A stretch of DNA of 64,000 bases, from the NCBI RefSeq assembly GCF_000974805.1, contig NZ_BBQZ01000003.1, positions 1-64,000 on the forward strand, written 5' to 3'. The DNA is from Demequina salsinemoris. GTDB lineage: Bacteria; Actinomycetota; Actinomycetes; Actinomycetales; Demequinaceae. Below, piece after piece: positions 1-9,265 of the stretch; position 1 is the stretch's first letter; every line of letters begins with the position of its first letter. The translations under genes were made by a program, and so were the position numbers. The notes below the pieces were generated by a model, which saw only the letters and a list, made by a program, of their open reading frames with translations, made no database searches and was not told the DNA's origin.

Positions 1-10
1 GGGGTGGGGC

Positions 11-50
11 GATGCGGGTGGGGCGGGACGATGCGGGTGGGGACGATGCG
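11..50. repeat. G-rich tandem repeat holding two GGACGATGCG decamers
   Basis: The first 50 bases repeat a unit close to GATGCGGGTGGGG. Two copies contain the full decamer GGACGATGCG (ending at 35 and 50) and one is partial (GCGATGCG, 9-16). It lies downstream of xylA on the other strand. The rest of 51-136 shows no gene. This decamer recurs through the window. Confidence 0.6.
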
Positions 51-136
51 GGGCGGACCCCGGCGGAGAGGTGCCGGGGCCCGCCCCGGGTCCCGAGGCG
101 CGCCGACGAGGAGGATGCGTGCCCCGGGTGGGGGCG

Positions 137-1330
137 TCAGCCGCGCGCGCCCATGAGGTGCTCGACGGCCAGCTGCTGGATGCGGACGAAGCCGAAGCCC
201 TCGCCGTCGTAGTAGACGTCGGGGTTGAAGTCCTCGTAGGCCGAGGTGTCGGCGAGGAGGTCCGCGGTGGACTCGCCGGCGGCGAGCGTCGTCTGCGCGA
301 GCTGGTCGTTCTTGGCGGCGAGCAGCGCCTCCTGGACCTCGGGGTCGGCGCGGAACGCCTGCGCGCGCTCCTTGAGCAGCAGGTACATGCGCATGTTGGC
401 CTTGGCGGACTCCCACACGCCGTCGATGTCCTCGGTGCGTGAGGGCTTGTAGTCGAAGTGGCGGGGGCCGGTGTAGGACTGGCCGCCGTCGGGGCCGCCG
501 TTCTCGAGCAGGTCGACGAGCGAGAACGCGTTGATCAGGTCGCCGTGGCCGAAGACCATGTCCTGGTCGTACTTGATGCCGCGCTGGCCGTTGAGGTCGA
601 TGTGGAACAGCTTGCCCTGGTACAGCGCCTGCGCGATGCCGGCGGTGAAGTTCAGGCCCGCCATCTGCTCGTGGCCGACCTCGGGGTTGAGTCCGACGAG
701 CTCGGGGTGATCGAGCGTCTCGATGAAGCCGAGCGCGTGGCCAACGGTCGGGAGCAGGATGTCGCCGCGGGGCTCGTTCGGCTTGGGCTCGATCGCGAAC
801 TTGAGGTCGTAGCCCTTCTCCAGGACGTAGTCGCCGAAGAGGTTGGCGGCCTCGCGGTAGCGCTCGAGCGCGACGCGGATGTCCTTGGAGAAGTCGTACT
901 CGGCGCCCTCGCGGCCGCCCCACATCACGAAGGTCTTGGCGCCGAGCTCGGCGGCCAGGTCGATGTTGCGCAGGATCTTGCGGATCGTGAACCGGCGCAC
1001 GGCGCGGTCGTTCGAGGTGACGCCGCCGTCCTTGAACACCGGGTGGGAGAAGGTGTTGGTCGTGATCATCGGGATGACCATGCCGGTCTCGTCGCACGCC
1101 TTCTTGAGGGCGTCGATCGCGGCCTGACGCTCGGCGTCGGAGCAGCCGAAGGGGAACAGGTCGTCGTCGTGGAACGTCATGCCGTACGCGCCGAGCTCGG
1201 AGAGCTTGTGGATCGCGTCCACCGCGCCGAGGGGGCCGCGCGTCGCGGAGCCGAACGGGTCCTGCGCGTTCCAGCCGATGGTCCAGAGTCCGAAGGTGAA
1301 GTGGTCCTCACGCGTGGGGGTGGGCGCCAT
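137..1330 (-). CDS. xylA: Xylose isomerase
   Basis: Cytoplasmic enzyme converting D-xylose to D-xylulose (and glucose to fructose), the first step of isomerase-type xylose use. The 397-residue product has the usual length for the actinobacterial (group I) enzymes. Residues His54 and Asp57 in the segment TFHDDD match the known catalytic pair, and the metal-site segments [11 protein letters not shown] and [11 protein letters not shown] are intact. I chose the ATG at 1330, because GGAG lies 8 nt upstream (AAGGAAGATCGGAG); a TTG at 1357 would extend it by nine residues without a good ribosome site. It is divergent from a ROK regulator at 1484, the usual xylR-like arrangement, so repression relieved by xylose is likely. 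No xylulokinase is visible nearby. Confidence 0.97.
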   Translation of the reverse strand: MAPTPTREDHFTFGLWTIGWNAQDPFGSATRGPLGAVDAIHKLSELGAYGMTFHDDDLFPFGCSDAERQAAIDALKKACDETGMVIPMITTNTFSHPVFKDGGVTSNDRAVRRFTIRKILRNIDLAAELGAKTFVMWGGREGAEYDFSKDIRVALERYREAANLFGDYVLEKGYDLKFAIEPKPNEPRGDILLPTVGHALGFIETLDHPELVGLNPEVGHEQMAGLNFTAGIAQALYQGKLFHIDLNGQRGIKYDQDMVFGHGDLINAFSLVDLLENGGPDGGQSYTGPRHFDYKPSRTEDIDGVWESAKANMRMYLLLKERAQAFRADPEVQEALLAAKNDQLAQTTLAAGESTADLLADTSAYEDFNPDVYYDGEGFGFVRIQQLAVEHLMGARG

Positions 1331-1358
1331 GGTCGTGCTCCGATCTTCCTTGATCAAT

Positions 1359-1375
1359 AGTTGATGCTGTAAACT
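1359..1375. promoter_or_regulatory. Candidate ROK (XylR-like) operator
   Basis: AGTTGATGCTGTAAACT is a 17-bp inverted repeat with one mismatch (AGTTGA / TAAACT arms) in the only AT-rich patch between xylA and the divergent ROK gene, 29 bp before the xylA start. ROK repressors bind such palindromes; the pairing with this regulator is inferred from position. Confidence 0.5.
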
Positions 1376-1483
1376 TAAAGCCGTCGGGTCGCCCTGTCAA
1401 ACGCCGCGCCTAGGATCGAGGCCCAGGACGATCGGACGGTTCGGCCGCGTCGCCAGGACATGGACGATGCGGCATGAAGGGCG

Positions 1484-2803
1484 ATGATGACGCGCAGGGC
1501 GACACGAGTGGAGGCAGTGGTGACGGACGCGGAGCTGGCGCCCACGCTGGCCGCCGGCGTCGTGGCCGCGACGCCCGCCTCTCTGCCGGGATCCGTCCTG
1601 GTGCCGGGCGTCGGCTCGGGCCCCGAGGACACGCGTCGACACAACCTCTCCTCGATCCTCACCGCGGTCCACCACCGGCCCGGCGTGACCCGAGCGGAGC
1701 TGACGAGGCTCACCGGCCTCAACCGCTCGACCGTCCTCAAGGTGGTCGCGGAGCTCGTCGACGGCGACCTCGTGCACGAGGTGTCGCCCTCCGAGCACAC
1801 CGGCCGCGGGCGTCCCAGCTCGCACGTCCATCCCGCGCGGGACGTCGTCGCGCTCGCGGTCTATCCCGACCTCGACGCGGTCACCGTCGGCGTCGTCGGC
1901 CTCGGCGGAGCTCTGCTCGGCCGCCTCCGTCGCACGACGGGAGGGCATGCCGCGCCCGACGACATCGTCGCCCTGATCGCCGATCTCGCCTCGGAGGTCC
2001 TCGCCTCGCTTCCCGAGCCTGTGGTGGTGGTCGGGGTCGGGTGCGCGGTGCCCGGACTGGTCCGCGCCGCCGACGGGGTGGTCGTCGACGCGCCGCACAT
2101 GGACTGGCACGACGTCCCTTTCGGCGCGATGCTCTCCGAGGCACTGGGGCTGCCCGTCCAGGTGAGGAACGACGCGCGGGTCGCGACGGTCGCGGAGGCG
2201 GTCTTCGGCGCGGGTCGCGGAGTCGCCGACCTCGTCTACCTCAACGGCTCGTACTCGGGCATCGGCGGTGGCGCGGTGCTGGGCGGCGCGACGCTGCGCG
2301 GACGCGACGGCTATGCGGGGGAGTACGGCCACACTCGCGTGGACGGCGGCCGTGAGCGCTGCCATTGCGGACGCACCGGCTGCCTGGAGACCGAGGTCAA
2401 CCTGCGCAGGCTCCTCGCCGCGCTCGGCGCCGAGGACCTGGACCTGCGGGACCTGGACGATGAGCTCGAGGCCGCGCGCGGACGGCCCGAGGTCGACGCC
2501 GAGGTCGGCCGTCAGATCGGCATCCTCGCGGGAGCCATCGGAGACCTCGCCTCGGTGTTCAACCCCTCGCTCGTGATCCTCGGAGGCGCGCTCGGCTCGC
2601 TGTGGAACGTCGCGTCGGAACGGCTCGCGCGGGCCGTCGAGGCCGACTCGTTCGCGCCCATGACGGGCGGGATGCGGATCGTGCGCGCGGAGCTCGGCTC
2701 GCGCGTGCACCTGGTGGGCGCCGCCGAGGTGTTCCTCCTCGCGTACCTGCGCGATCCCGCGCAGCTCGCCCAGCGGGTGGCGGCGCTCAGGCAGGCAGGC
2801 TGA
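1484..2803 (+). CDS. ROK family transcriptional regulator (XylR-like)
   Basis: A 439-residue sugar-responsive repressor. A winged helix-turn-helix lies at about residues 50-105 (TRAELTRLTGLNRSTVLKVV), followed by a ROK sugar-binding/kinase-fold domain. The zinc motif of ROK proteins, CxCGxxGCxE, is present as CHCGRTGCLE near residue 292. The divergent xylose isomerase is the obvious target, hence XylR-like. The first 35-40 residues are not conserved-looking; a GTG near 1520 (VTDAELAP) could be the real start. A decamer GGACGATGCG sits just upstream (1462-1471). Confidence 0.9.
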   Translation: MMTRRATRVEAVVTDAELAPTLAAGVVAATPASLPGSVLVPGVGSGPEDTRRHNLSSILTAVHHRPGVTRAELTRLTGLNRSTVLKVVAELVDGDLVHEVSPSEHTGRGRPSSHVHPARDVVALAVYPDLDAVTVGVVGLGGALLGRLRRTTGGHAAPDDIVALIADLASEVLASLPEPVVVVGVGCAVPGLVRAADGVVVDAPHMDWHDVPFGAMLSEALGLPVQVRNDARVATVAEAVFGAGRGVADLVYLNGSYSGIGGGAVLGGATLRGRDGYAGEYGHTRVDGGRERCHCGRTGCLETEVNLRRLLAALGAEDLDLRDLDDELEAARGRPEVDAEVGRQIGILAGAIGDLASVFNPSLVILGGALGSLWNVASERLARAVEADSFAPMTGGMRIVRAELGSRVHLVGAAEVFLLAYLRDPAQLAQRVAALRQAG

Positions 2804-2910
2804 GGCGCGGCGGTCGCGGAGGAGGGGTCCGAAGACAAGGGGCCTGACGGGCCGCGACCAGGGGCCAGAGTCATGGTCGGCGGTCCCGCGGCGCGTGCCA
2901 GACTGACCGC

Positions 2911-3867
2911 ATGATCACCGTCGCCGTGCCCGACCAGGAAGTTGCCGACGCGCTGGGAGACCTCGGGGACGATGTCCGCCTCGTGCTGTGGAGCCCCAAG
3001 GAGACGGACGCCCCCGAACAGGAGCGCGACCGCATCGACCTCGTGTGCGTGCCTCACCTCCACGGGGGCCGTCACCTGTACGCGCGCATGGGCGCGTGCG
3101 CGAACCTCAAGGTGATCCAGATCCCGAGCGCCGGCTTCGAGCACGTCGCGCACATGGTCCCCGACGGCGTCGTCCTCGCGAACGCCCGCGGGGTCCACGA
3201 CACCCGCGTCGCGGAGGCGACGCTCGCGCTCGCGCTCATGGCGCGCCGTCGGCTCCCGCAGTACGTCGAGGCGCAGCAGCGCGGCGTGTGGGAGCAGGAC
3301 CCGTGGACGCCGTCGCTCGCCGACTCGCGCGCGCTGATCGTCGGCTACGGCTCGATCGCGGAGGCGATCGCGGTGCGGCTCAGGGCCTGCGAGGTGGAGG
3401 TCGAGGGCGTCGCCCGGTCCGCGCGCACCGCGCCCGACGGCACCATCGTCCATGTGGTGGGCGACCTTCCGACGCTGCTGCCCGACTTCGACCTGGTCGT
3501 GATCGTCACCCCGCACGACGAGTCGACCGACAAGCTCGTCGACGCGGCCTTCCTTGCCGCGATGCCCGACGGCGCGCTGCTCGTCAACGTCGGCCGTGGC
3601 AAGGTGGTCGACACCGACGCTCTGCTGGACGAGCTCCAGTCGGGGCGCCTGAGCGCGGCGCTCGACGTGACCGACCCGGAGCCCCTGCCCGAGGGGCACC
3701 CGCTGTGGACCGCGCCGAACTGCCTGATCACCCCGCACATCGCGGGCTTCGAGGTGCTCACCAACCGCCGCTACACGGATCTGGTGCGCAAGCAGGTCGA
3801 GGCGTTGCGCAGCGGGGGCGAGATCGTCAACGCCGTGATGGTCGGGTCGGCTCCGCGCGAGCGGTAG
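2911..3867 (+). CDS. D-isomer-specific 2-hydroxyacid dehydrogenase
   Basis: A 318-residue NAD(P)-dependent oxidoreductase of the D-2-hydroxyacid dehydrogenase family (phosphoglycerate/hydroxypyruvate dehydrogenase relatives). The Rossmann motif reads VGYGSIAEAIA (about residue 148). The conserved segments with catalytic residues are LLVNVGRGKVVDTDAL (Arg), DVTDPEPLPEGHPLW (acidic) and ITPHIAGF (His). No specific substrate can be named. The start ATG follows a -10-like CAGACT by exactly 6 nt, so the mRNA is probably leaderless. The next gene is convergent. Confidence 0.9.
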   Translation: MITVAVPDQEVADALGDLGDDVRLVLWSPKETDAPEQERDRIDLVCVPHLHGGRHLYARMGACANLKVIQIPSAGFEHVAHMVPDGVVLANARGVHDTRVAEATLALALMARRRLPQYVEAQQRGVWEQDPWTPSLADSRALIVGYGSIAEAIAVRLRACEVEVEGVARSARTAPDGTIVHVVGDLPTLLPDFDLVVIVTPHDESTDKLVDAAFLAAMPDGALLVNVGRGKVVDTDALLDELQSGRLSAALDVTDPEPLPEGHPLWTAPNCLITPHIAGFEVLTNRRYTDLVRKQVEALRSGGEIVNAVMVGSAPRER

Positions 3868-3918
3868 GGGAGCGGGCGACGCAGGCGTCGCGAGCCGGCG
3901 CCTCGAGAGCCGCTGGGT

Positions 3919-4296
3919 TCAGGACGCGGCCGCGTGCTCCATGGAGTCGCGCCATTCGATCCACGCCGAGACGATCTGAGCGATCTCCTCGCGGTACTCC
4001 TCGGCCTCGGCGATCGAGGCGATCTTCATCACGCGGCCGGCCTTGCCTGATCCCTCGAGGTGGGGGAACTTGCCGGGGATGAGCGCGCCGTGGTGGAACA
4101 TCAGCGTCGCGTGGTTGCGCGAGTTCGGGAAGAACGAGGCGAGATTGCCCTTGTAGGTGAAGGTGGGCGTCTTCCACTTGATGCATTCGCCGATGCGGTC
4201 GTCGGACGAGAGCAGGATCAGGCGAACCCGCTGCACGACATCCCTCATGGGGTTGTCGTAGTGGGCCAACCAGGCATCCACGTCGTCATACGCCAT
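3919..4296 (-). CDS. DUF1801 (YdhG-like) family protein
   Basis: A 125-residue cytoplasmic protein of the DUF1801 fold (about residues 15-115). Typical family segments are ECIKWKTPTFTYKGNLASFF and ATLMFHHGALIPG. Function is unknown; relatives include proteins proposed in iron transfer. A GTG at 4335 would add 13 residues, but the ATG at 4296 is preferred because the coding strand has TACTTT followed by 6 nt and then ATG, the leaderless pattern seen repeatedly in this window. Confidence 0.8.
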   Translation of the reverse strand: MAYDDVDAWLAHYDNPMRDVVQRVRLILLSSDDRIGECIKWKTPTFTYKGNLASFFPNSRNHATLMFHHGALIPGKFPHLEGSGKAGRVMKIASIAEAEEYREEIAQIVSAWIEWRDSMEHAAAS

Positions 4297-4377
4297 ACCC
4301 CCAAAGTAACCTGTCCGCCTGGAAATGTGACCCACGCCACAGACAAAAGTCGGTCGGATGTGAGACGAGCGCGGCGT

Positions 4378-5703
4378 TCAGTGTCGCGTTTGGGGTGGTT
4401 TGTTCCGTTTCAACGCGGCGAGAGAGGCCTCGCGTTCCGCCTGATGGTCGACGATCGGCGAGGGATACCCGGGCGTGTCGAGCTCCGGGATCCAGCGCTG
4501 GGCGTAGCGGCGCTCGGGGTCGAATCGCTTGGCCTGCGTCTCGGGGTTGAAGATGCGGAAGAACGGGGCGGCGTCGCGGCCGGTGCCTGCGACCCACTGC
4601 CAGTTGAGCTGGTTCTGGGCATGGTCGTAGTCGAGCAGCGTGCGGCGGAAGTGGTCGGCCCCGCGCTGCCAGGGCAGGTGCAGGTCCTTGACCAGGAGGC
4701 TCGCGACGACCATGCGGACCCGATTGTGCATCGTCCCCGTGGCCGCCAGCTGCCGCATGCCGGCATCCACGAGCGGGAAGCCCGTCTCGCCCAGGCGCCA
4801 GGCTCGGAAGGACTCGTCGGCGTCGCGGCCCGTGATCCACGCGTCGTCGGGCAGGACCGCGCTGAGGGACTCTCGCTGCGCCGTGGGGTGATGGTGGAGG
4901 ACGTCGGCGTGGAACTCCCGCCAGGCGAGCTCGGACTCGAAGACTCGCGCGGAGTCGGACCTCACCCGCGCGGTCGCTGCGAGGATCGTGCGCGGGTGCA
5001 GCTGTCCGAACGCGAGCGGCACGGACAGGTGGGAGGTCGTGTCGAGGTCGGGGCGGTCGCGCTCGGCCGCGTAGCGCGCCAGGTCGCCCTCGACGAACGC
5101 GCGCAGGTCCTCGAGCACCCGCGACTCGCGGAACTCGTGCGTCTGTGCCAGCAGGTCCTCGGCGTCGCCGTGCGCGGCCTGGCTGTCGAGGCTCACGTCG
5201 GAGTCGAGCGCGCGCAGCGACGATGCGTCGGCGGCCGGGGCGGGGGCGCGCCAGCCGTGGTCGCGCCAGGCGTGGGAGAACGGCGTGAAGACCTTGTACT
5301 CGGTGCCGTCGGACTTCGTGACGCGGCCCGGTGCGACGGCGTACGGGCTGCCGATCAGGCGCAGCTCGCGGCCGTCGGCCTCGAGCGCGGCACGCACGGC
5401 CTCCTGCTCGCGGGCCCCGGCCGGGCTGTGTTCGCTCGACGCCCAGACGATGCGGGAGCCGGTCTCGCGCGCGGCCGTCAGGATCACCTCGTGCGCGGGG
5501 CCTCGGCGGACGGCCAAGGCTCCGCCAGTGTCCTCGCGCAGGCTCCACAGCACGCGCGCGAGGTGCGCGCGGCGTCGTCCCGACCAGAAGTGGAGCGCGG
5601 GGGTCCAGGCGAAGACGGCGGATGCGGGTCCGTCGCCCAGCGCCTCGAGCAGGGCGGGATTGTCCGCGAGGCGAAGGTCGCGTCGGGCCCACCACAGAGT
5701 CAT
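4378..5703 (-). CDS. phrB: Deoxyribodipyrimidine photolyase (cryptochrome/photolyase family)
   Basis: A 441-residue flavoprotein that uses blue light to split cyclobutane pyrimidine dimers in DNA. The N-terminal alpha/beta photolyase domain (MTLWWARRDLRLADNPAL) holds the antenna site; the C-terminal helical FAD domain has SELAWREFHADVLHH, GFPLVDAGMRQLAATGTMHN, RVRMVVASLLVKDL and NQLNWQWVAGTGRDAAPFFR, all typical of class I CPD photolyases. Length is normal. It is transcribed alone. I see no strong ribosome site at the ATG. Confidence 0.95.
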   Translation of the reverse strand: MTLWWARRDLRLADNPALLEALGDGPASAVFAWTPALHFWSGRRRAHLARVLWSLREDTGGALAVRRGPAHEVILTAARETGSRIVWASSEHSPAGAREQEAVRAALEADGRELRLIGSPYAVAPGRVTKSDGTEYKVFTPFSHAWRDHGWRAPAPAADASSLRALDSDVSLDSQAAHGDAEDLLAQTHEFRESRVLEDLRAFVEGDLARYAAERDRPDLDTTSHLSVPLAFGQLHPRTILAATARVRSDSARVFESELAWREFHADVLHHHPTAQRESLSAVLPDDAWITGRDADESFRAWRLGETGFPLVDAGMRQLAATGTMHNRVRMVVASLLVKDLHLPWQRGADHFRRTLLDYDHAQNQLNWQWVAGTGRDAAPFFRIFNPETQAKRFDPERRYAQRWIPELDTPGYPSPIVDHQAEREASLAALKRNKPPQTRH

Positions 5704-5734
5704 GTTCTTATCAAGGCCGCCACGGCCTCCTGCA

Positions 5735-5792
5735 TTCCTCTGCGTGTGGCCGGCGAGTGTCGCATCGTCCCTGCGTTCCTCTGCGTGCGGCC
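5735..5792. repeat. 17-bp direct repeat upstream of the photolyase
   Basis: TTCCTCTGCGTGTGGCC (5735-5751) recurs as TTCCTCTGCGTGCGGCC (5776-5792), one mismatch, 41 bp apart. A decamer copy (CGCATCGTCC, 5761-5770) lies between them. Possible regulator sites for the photolyase, or simple duplication. Confidence 0.4.
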
Positions 5793-5802
5793 TGGACGCG
5801 CG

Positions 5803-5840
5803 AAGGCCCCTGCGTCCCGGGGGCGGGGAGCAGGGGCCTT
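5803..5840 (-). terminator. Intrinsic terminator of the FMN reductase gene
   Basis: Perfect 11-bp inverted repeat AAGGCCCCTGC / GCAGGGGCCTT with a 16-nt loop, 13 bp beyond the stop codon of the FMN reductase. There is no T run, which is common in high-GC actinobacteria. Confidence 0.7.
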
Positions 5841-5853
5841 GGCGGAGGAGGCG

Positions 5854-6417
5854 TTACGCGGAGGCGTGCTCCGTGACGTGCGAGCCGATGAACGCCGCGG
5901 CGGCCTCGGCGAAGCCGCGCAGGACGGCGGCCGAGCCCTCGTTCTGGACCGAGCCGTCGGCGCCGAACGCGTCGGCGTTGTACTGGAAGAAGGTCTCCGG
6001 CTGGCCCATCGTCGGCGCGTTGAAGTGCGCGAGGATGTTGCGCAGGTGCTGCTGCGCCATCGCGGTGCCGGCGGCCGAGATCGAGGCGCCCATCACGGCG
6101 GTGGGCTTGCCGTTGAACGAGGCCTGACCCCACGGGCGGGCCGACCAGTCGAGCGCGTTCTTGAGGGCGCCGGGGATCGAGCGCGAGTACTCGGGGGTGA
6201 CGATGATGATGCCGTCGACGCCCTCGATCGCGTTCTTCCACGCAGTGGCCTCGGCGGGCCACTCGCTCTCGAGCTCGTAGTTGAAGAAGGGCAGCGCCGA
6301 GAAGTCGAGGAACTCGGCCTCGAAGCCCTCGGGCAGGTAGGTGGCCATGGCCTTGGCGACCTTGAGGTTGATGGAGGCCGAGGCGGTCGAGCCGACGATG
6401 ATTCCGATGCGGGGCAT
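5854..6417 (-). CDS. NADPH-dependent FMN reductase / quinone reductase
   Basis: A 187-residue flavodoxin-fold reductase that passes electrons from NAD(P)H to FMN or quinones. The phosphate loop is IIVGSTASASINLKVAK near the N-terminus, and the family motif TPEYSRSIPGALKNALDW (about residues 77-95) is intact. A good ribosome site (AGAGGAGA) precedes the ATG. Such genes often belong to oxidative or electrophile stress regulons; the 18-bp imperfect palindrome at 6485-6502 is a candidate operator. Confidence 0.92.
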   Translation of the reverse strand: MPRIGIIVGSTASASINLKVAKAMATYLPEGFEAEFLDFSALPFFNYELESEWPAEATAWKNAIEGVDGIIIVTPEYSRSIPGALKNALDWSARPWGQASFNGKPTAVMGASISAAGTAMAQQHLRNILAHFNAPTMGQPETFFQYNADAFGADGSVQNEGSAAVLRGFAEAAAAFIGSHVTEHASA

Positions 6418-6484
6418 GACGAAGTCTCCTCTGGAAAGAGTGATGGGGGTGGGCGCGGCGTCCGCGCCGCTGCCATCTGCAACT

Positions 6485-6502
6485 TAGATGACTATGCAAC
6501 TA
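6485..6502. promoter_or_regulatory. Candidate MarR/HxlR-type operator of the FMN reductase
   Basis: TAGATGACTATGCAACTA, an imperfect 18-bp palindrome (TAG...CTA ends) in an AT-rich patch 68-85 bp upstream of the FMN reductase start. AGTTGCA occurs twice on the coding strand here. The binding protein is not in the window as far as I can tell. Confidence 0.35.
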
Positions 6503-6594
6503 TTCCCAGAGGTTGCACCTTGAAGCAAGTCAGATTCCTTACAGGTGTTGAGAACGTGGCGAGGGTCACTCCCGGTGCGTCGTCCTTCGCCCGG

Positions 6595-7356
6595 CTACAG
6601 GTTCCGGTCCGCCCACACGTCGGCCGCGTCGCGCAGCAGCTCCGCTGCTCCCGGCGCGACCTCGTCGTAGTTGCGGCGGAAGCGCTCGTCGTCAACGTAC
6701 ATCTGGGTGAGCCCCTTGTACGTCTCGAGCGTCGGCGTCCAGAACAACGACACCCACGCGTAGTGCTGCGCGACGATGTCCTGCACCTCGGGGCTGGCAG
6801 GCGTGAACCCGACGCGGATCGCCGCGCCCAGCGCCTCGACCACCTCGCGGTGCGCATCGAGGTGCTTCTGCTGGCCCTCCTTGCCCAGGGCCTTCCACCG
6901 CGCGTTCGAGCGGTCGACGGCGTCGTCGCCCCAGCGCTCGCGGGCCTCGGGCTCGTAGCGGTCGTGGGCGAAGCCGTCGAAGATCTGCTCGTCGGTCATG
7001 GGTCGGCCTTTCTCGAGGGAGTCGATGGTGCGCGCCACGGTCGCGGCGAGGCGCGCGTAGCGGTCGCGCTCGGCGGTGAGGCCGCCGAGGTGGTCGCGCA
7101 GCAGGGCGACGACGGTCGCCTGGTCGTCCGCATCGACGATGCTGCCGATGCGGTCCAGGCTCGTGCCCAGCTCACGCAGGGTCAGGATGTGCTGGAGGCG
7201 CAGGAGCTCGTCGCGCCCGTAGTGGCGGCGGCCGTCGGGGCCGGTCCAGGCGGGGGAGAGCAGTCCCGTCGCGTCGTAGTGGCGCAGGGTCCGGCTCGTC
7301 ACGCCGCTCATGCGGGCGACCTGAGCGATGTCCCACGTGGTGTCCGTCTCCGTCAT
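6595..7356 (-). CDS. MerR family regulator with TipAS-like domain
   Basis: A 253-residue activator. Residues 1-75 form a MerR winged helix (WDIAQVARMSGVTSRTLRHYDATGLLSPA), followed by a dimerisation coiled coil and a C-terminal TipAS-type antibiotic-recognition domain (about 115-250: EQIFDGF, ARERWG, PEVQDIVAQHY, TQMYVDDERF). TipA proteins bind thiopeptides or other multidrug ligands and autoactivate; no drug-inactivating partner sits beside it. The ATG at 7356 is chosen over 7392 because TAGGCT lies exactly 7 nt upstream (leaderless pattern) and 7392 falls inside the operator. Confidence 0.9.
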   Translation of the reverse strand: MTETDTTWDIAQVARMSGVTSRTLRHYDATGLLSPAWTGPDGRRHYGRDELLRLQHILTLRELGTSLDRIGSIVDADDQATVVALLRDHLGGLTAERDRYARLAATVARTIDSLEKGRPMTDEQIFDGFAHDRYEPEARERWGDDAVDRSNARWKALGKEGQQKHLDAHREVVEALGAAIRVGFTPASPEVQDIVAQHYAWVSLFWTPTLETYKGLTQMYVDDERFRRNYDEVAPGAAELLRDAADVWADRNL

Positions 7357-7373
7357 GGGAACCAGCCTAGAAG

Positions 7374-7388
7374 TTGACGTTGCGTCAA
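7374..7388. promoter_or_regulatory. Palindromic operator of the MerR gene
   Basis: TTGACGTTGCGTCAA, perfect 6-bp arms around TTG, directly upstream of the -10 (TAGGCT on the minus strand, 7364-7369). Likely autoregulatory MerR site. Its shape closely resembles the operator of the TetR gene at 11176-11192. Confidence 0.6.
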
Positions 7389-7451
7389 GCACAACCCGCC
7401 GATTCGCGCGTGCGCGAGAACACGCATCGTCCCGGTCCTAGACTCGGCCTC

Positions 7452-9149
7452 ATGACAGAGACGCCCGACATCAAGCCCCGTTCCCGCCAGGTGACCGACG
7501 GCATCGAGGCGACCGCCGCGCGCGGCATGCTCCGCGCCGTCGGCCTCGGTGACGACGACTTCGCGAAGCCCCAGATCGGCATCGCGAGCTCGTGGAACGA
7601 GATCACCCCCTGCAACCTCTCCCTCCAGCGCCTCGCGCAGGGATCCAAGGAGGGCGTGCACGCCGCCGGCGGCTACCCGCTCGAGTTCGGCACCATCTCC
7701 GTCTCCGACGGCATCTCGATGGGTCACGAGGGCATGCACTACTCGCTCGTGTCGCGCGACCTGATCGCCGACTCGGTCGAGACCGTGATGCTCGCCGAGC
7801 GTCTCGACGGCTCCGTGCTGCTGGCCGGCTGCGACAAGTCGCTGCCCGGCATGCTCATGGCCGCGGCCCGCCTGGACCTGTCCTCGGTGTTCCTCTACGC
7901 GGGCTCGATCATGCCCGGCAACGTCACGCTCACGGACGGCACCACCAAGGACGTGACGATCATCGACGCGTTCGAGGCCGTGGGCGCCTGCTCCGCGGGG
8001 CTCATGTCCGAGGAGGACCGCCTCAGGATCGAGAAGGCGATCTGCCCCGGCGAGGGCGCGTGCGGCGGCATGTACACCGCCAACACCATGGCGTCCGTCG
8101 GTGAGGCCCTCGGCATGTCGGTCCCCGGCTCCGCCTCCCCGCCCAGCCCCGACCGTCGTCGCGACTACTACGCGCACAAGTCGGGCGAGGCCGTCGTCAA
8201 CATGCTGCGCAAGGGCATCACGGCGCGCGACATCATGACGAAGGAGGCGTTCGAGAACGCCATCGCCGTCGTCATGGCCTTCGGCGGCTCGACCAACGCG
8301 GTCCTGCACCTGCTCGCGATCGCGAACGAGGCCGAGGTGGACCTCACGCTCGACGACTTCGCGCGCGTCGCCGCCAACGTGCCGCACCTGGGCGACCTCA
8401 AGCCGTTCGGCCAGTTCGTCATGAACGACGTGGACCGCGTGGGCGGCGTGCCCGCCGTCATGAACACCCTGCTCAAGGCAGGCCTCATGCACGGCGACGT
8501 CATGACCGTCACCGGCAAGACGCTCGCCGAGAACATGGAGGAGCTCAAGCCCGCCGCGATCGACGGCCGCGTGGTCCGCGCCCTCAACAACCCGATCCAC
8601 AAGTCGGGCGGCATCACGATCCTCAAGGGCTCGCTCGCCCCCGAGGGCGCCGTCGTGAAGTCCGCGGGCTTCGACAACGACGTCTTCGAGGCGACCGCCC
8701 GAGTCTTCGACCGTGAGCGCGGCGCGCTCGACGCTCTCGAGGCAGGCGAGATCCAGAAGGGCGACTGCGTCGTCATCCGCTACGAGGGCCCCAAGGGCGG
8801 CCCCGGCATGCGCGAGATGCTCGCCATCACGGCGGCCATCAAGGGCGCGGGGCTCGGCAAGGACGTCCTGCTCATCACGGACGGCCGCTTCTCGGGCGGA
8901 ACCACCGGCCTGTGCGTCGGCCACATCGCCCCCGAGGCCGTCGACGCCGGTCCTATCGCGTTCGTCCAGGACGGCGACAAGATCACGCTCGACGTCGCCA
9001 ACGGAACGCTTGAGCTGCTCGTCTCCGAGGAGGAGCTCGCGGCGCGCAAGGAGGGCTGGGAGCCCATCGCCCCGCGCTTCACCAAGGGCGTGCTCGGCCG
9101 CTACCAGAAGCTCGTGCAGTCGGCCTCGAAGGGCGCGATCCTCGCCTGA
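7452..9149 (+). CDS. ilvD: Dihydroxy-acid dehydratase
   Basis: Iron-sulfur enzyme of valine and isoleucine synthesis that dehydrates 2,3-dihydroxy acids to 2-oxo acids. The 565-residue product has normal length. Conserved cysteine segments are [15 protein letters not shown] and [13 protein letters not shown], with the ligand-binding [14 protein letters not shown] near the C-terminus. Start: TAGACT (7439-7444) then 7 nt then ATG, a leaderless arrangement; an upstream in-frame ATG-like start at 7374 lies within the divergent MerR operator and is rejected. It is monocistronic, away from ilvBNC, and ends in two hairpins and a terminator. Confidence 0.97.
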   Translation: MTETPDIKPRSRQVTDGIEATAARGMLRAVGLGDDDFAKPQIGIASSWNEITPCNLSLQRLAQGSKEGVHAAGGYPLEFGTISVSDGISMGHEGMHYSLVSRDLIADSVETVMLAERLDGSVLLAGCDKSLPGMLMAAARLDLSSVFLYAGSIMPGNVTLTDGTTKDVTIIDAFEAVGACSAGLMSEEDRLRIEKAICPGEGACGGMYTANTMASVGEALGMSVPGSASPPSPDRRRDYYAHKSGEAVVNMLRKGITARDIMTKEAFENAIAVVMAFGGSTNAVLHLLAIANEAEVDLTLDDFARVAANVPHLGDLKPFGQFVMNDVDRVGGVPAVMNTLLKAGLMHGDVMTVTGKTLAENMEELKPAAIDGRVVRALNNPIHKSGGITILKGSLAPEGAVVKSAGFDNDVFEATARVFDRERGALDALEAGEIQKGDCVVIRYEGPKGGPGMREMLAITAAIKGAGLGKDVLLITDGRFSGGTTGLCVGHIAPEAVDAGPIAFVQDGDKITLDVANGTLELLVSEEELAARKEGWEPIAPRFTKGVLGRYQKLVQSASKGAILA

Positions 9150-9161
9150 TCCCGCGCGAAG

Positions 9162-9175
9162 CGGGTACCTGGTTG
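9162..9175 (+). repeat. 14-bp box shared by the ilvD and leuB downstream modules
   Basis: CGGGTACCTGGTTG, 12 bp after the ilvD stop, recurs exactly at 22753-22766 after leuB. In both places it is followed by a terminator and then by a long GAGTGCAGG hairpin. Confidence 0.6.
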
Positions 9176-9200
9176 TCGCTTGCGCGGCTGCTGATCTGAC

Positions 9201-9231
9201 GAAGGCCCCCGAGTTCTGCTCGGGGGCCTTC
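9201..9231 (+). terminator. Intrinsic terminator of ilvD
   Basis: GAAGGCCCCCGAG / CTCGGGGGCCTTC, 13-bp perfect stem with a 5-nt loop, 51 bp after the stop. Confidence 0.85.
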
Positions 9232-9265
9232 GCGCGCTGTGATGCGCGTCGTCTGCGTGAGCGTC

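Noticed and set aside
4060..7377. Very long open frame on the plus strand (over 1000 codons) and many similar ones
   Set aside because: It runs antisense to the photolyase, FMN reductase and MerR genes, whose families are certain; such frames arise from high-GC third-position bias.
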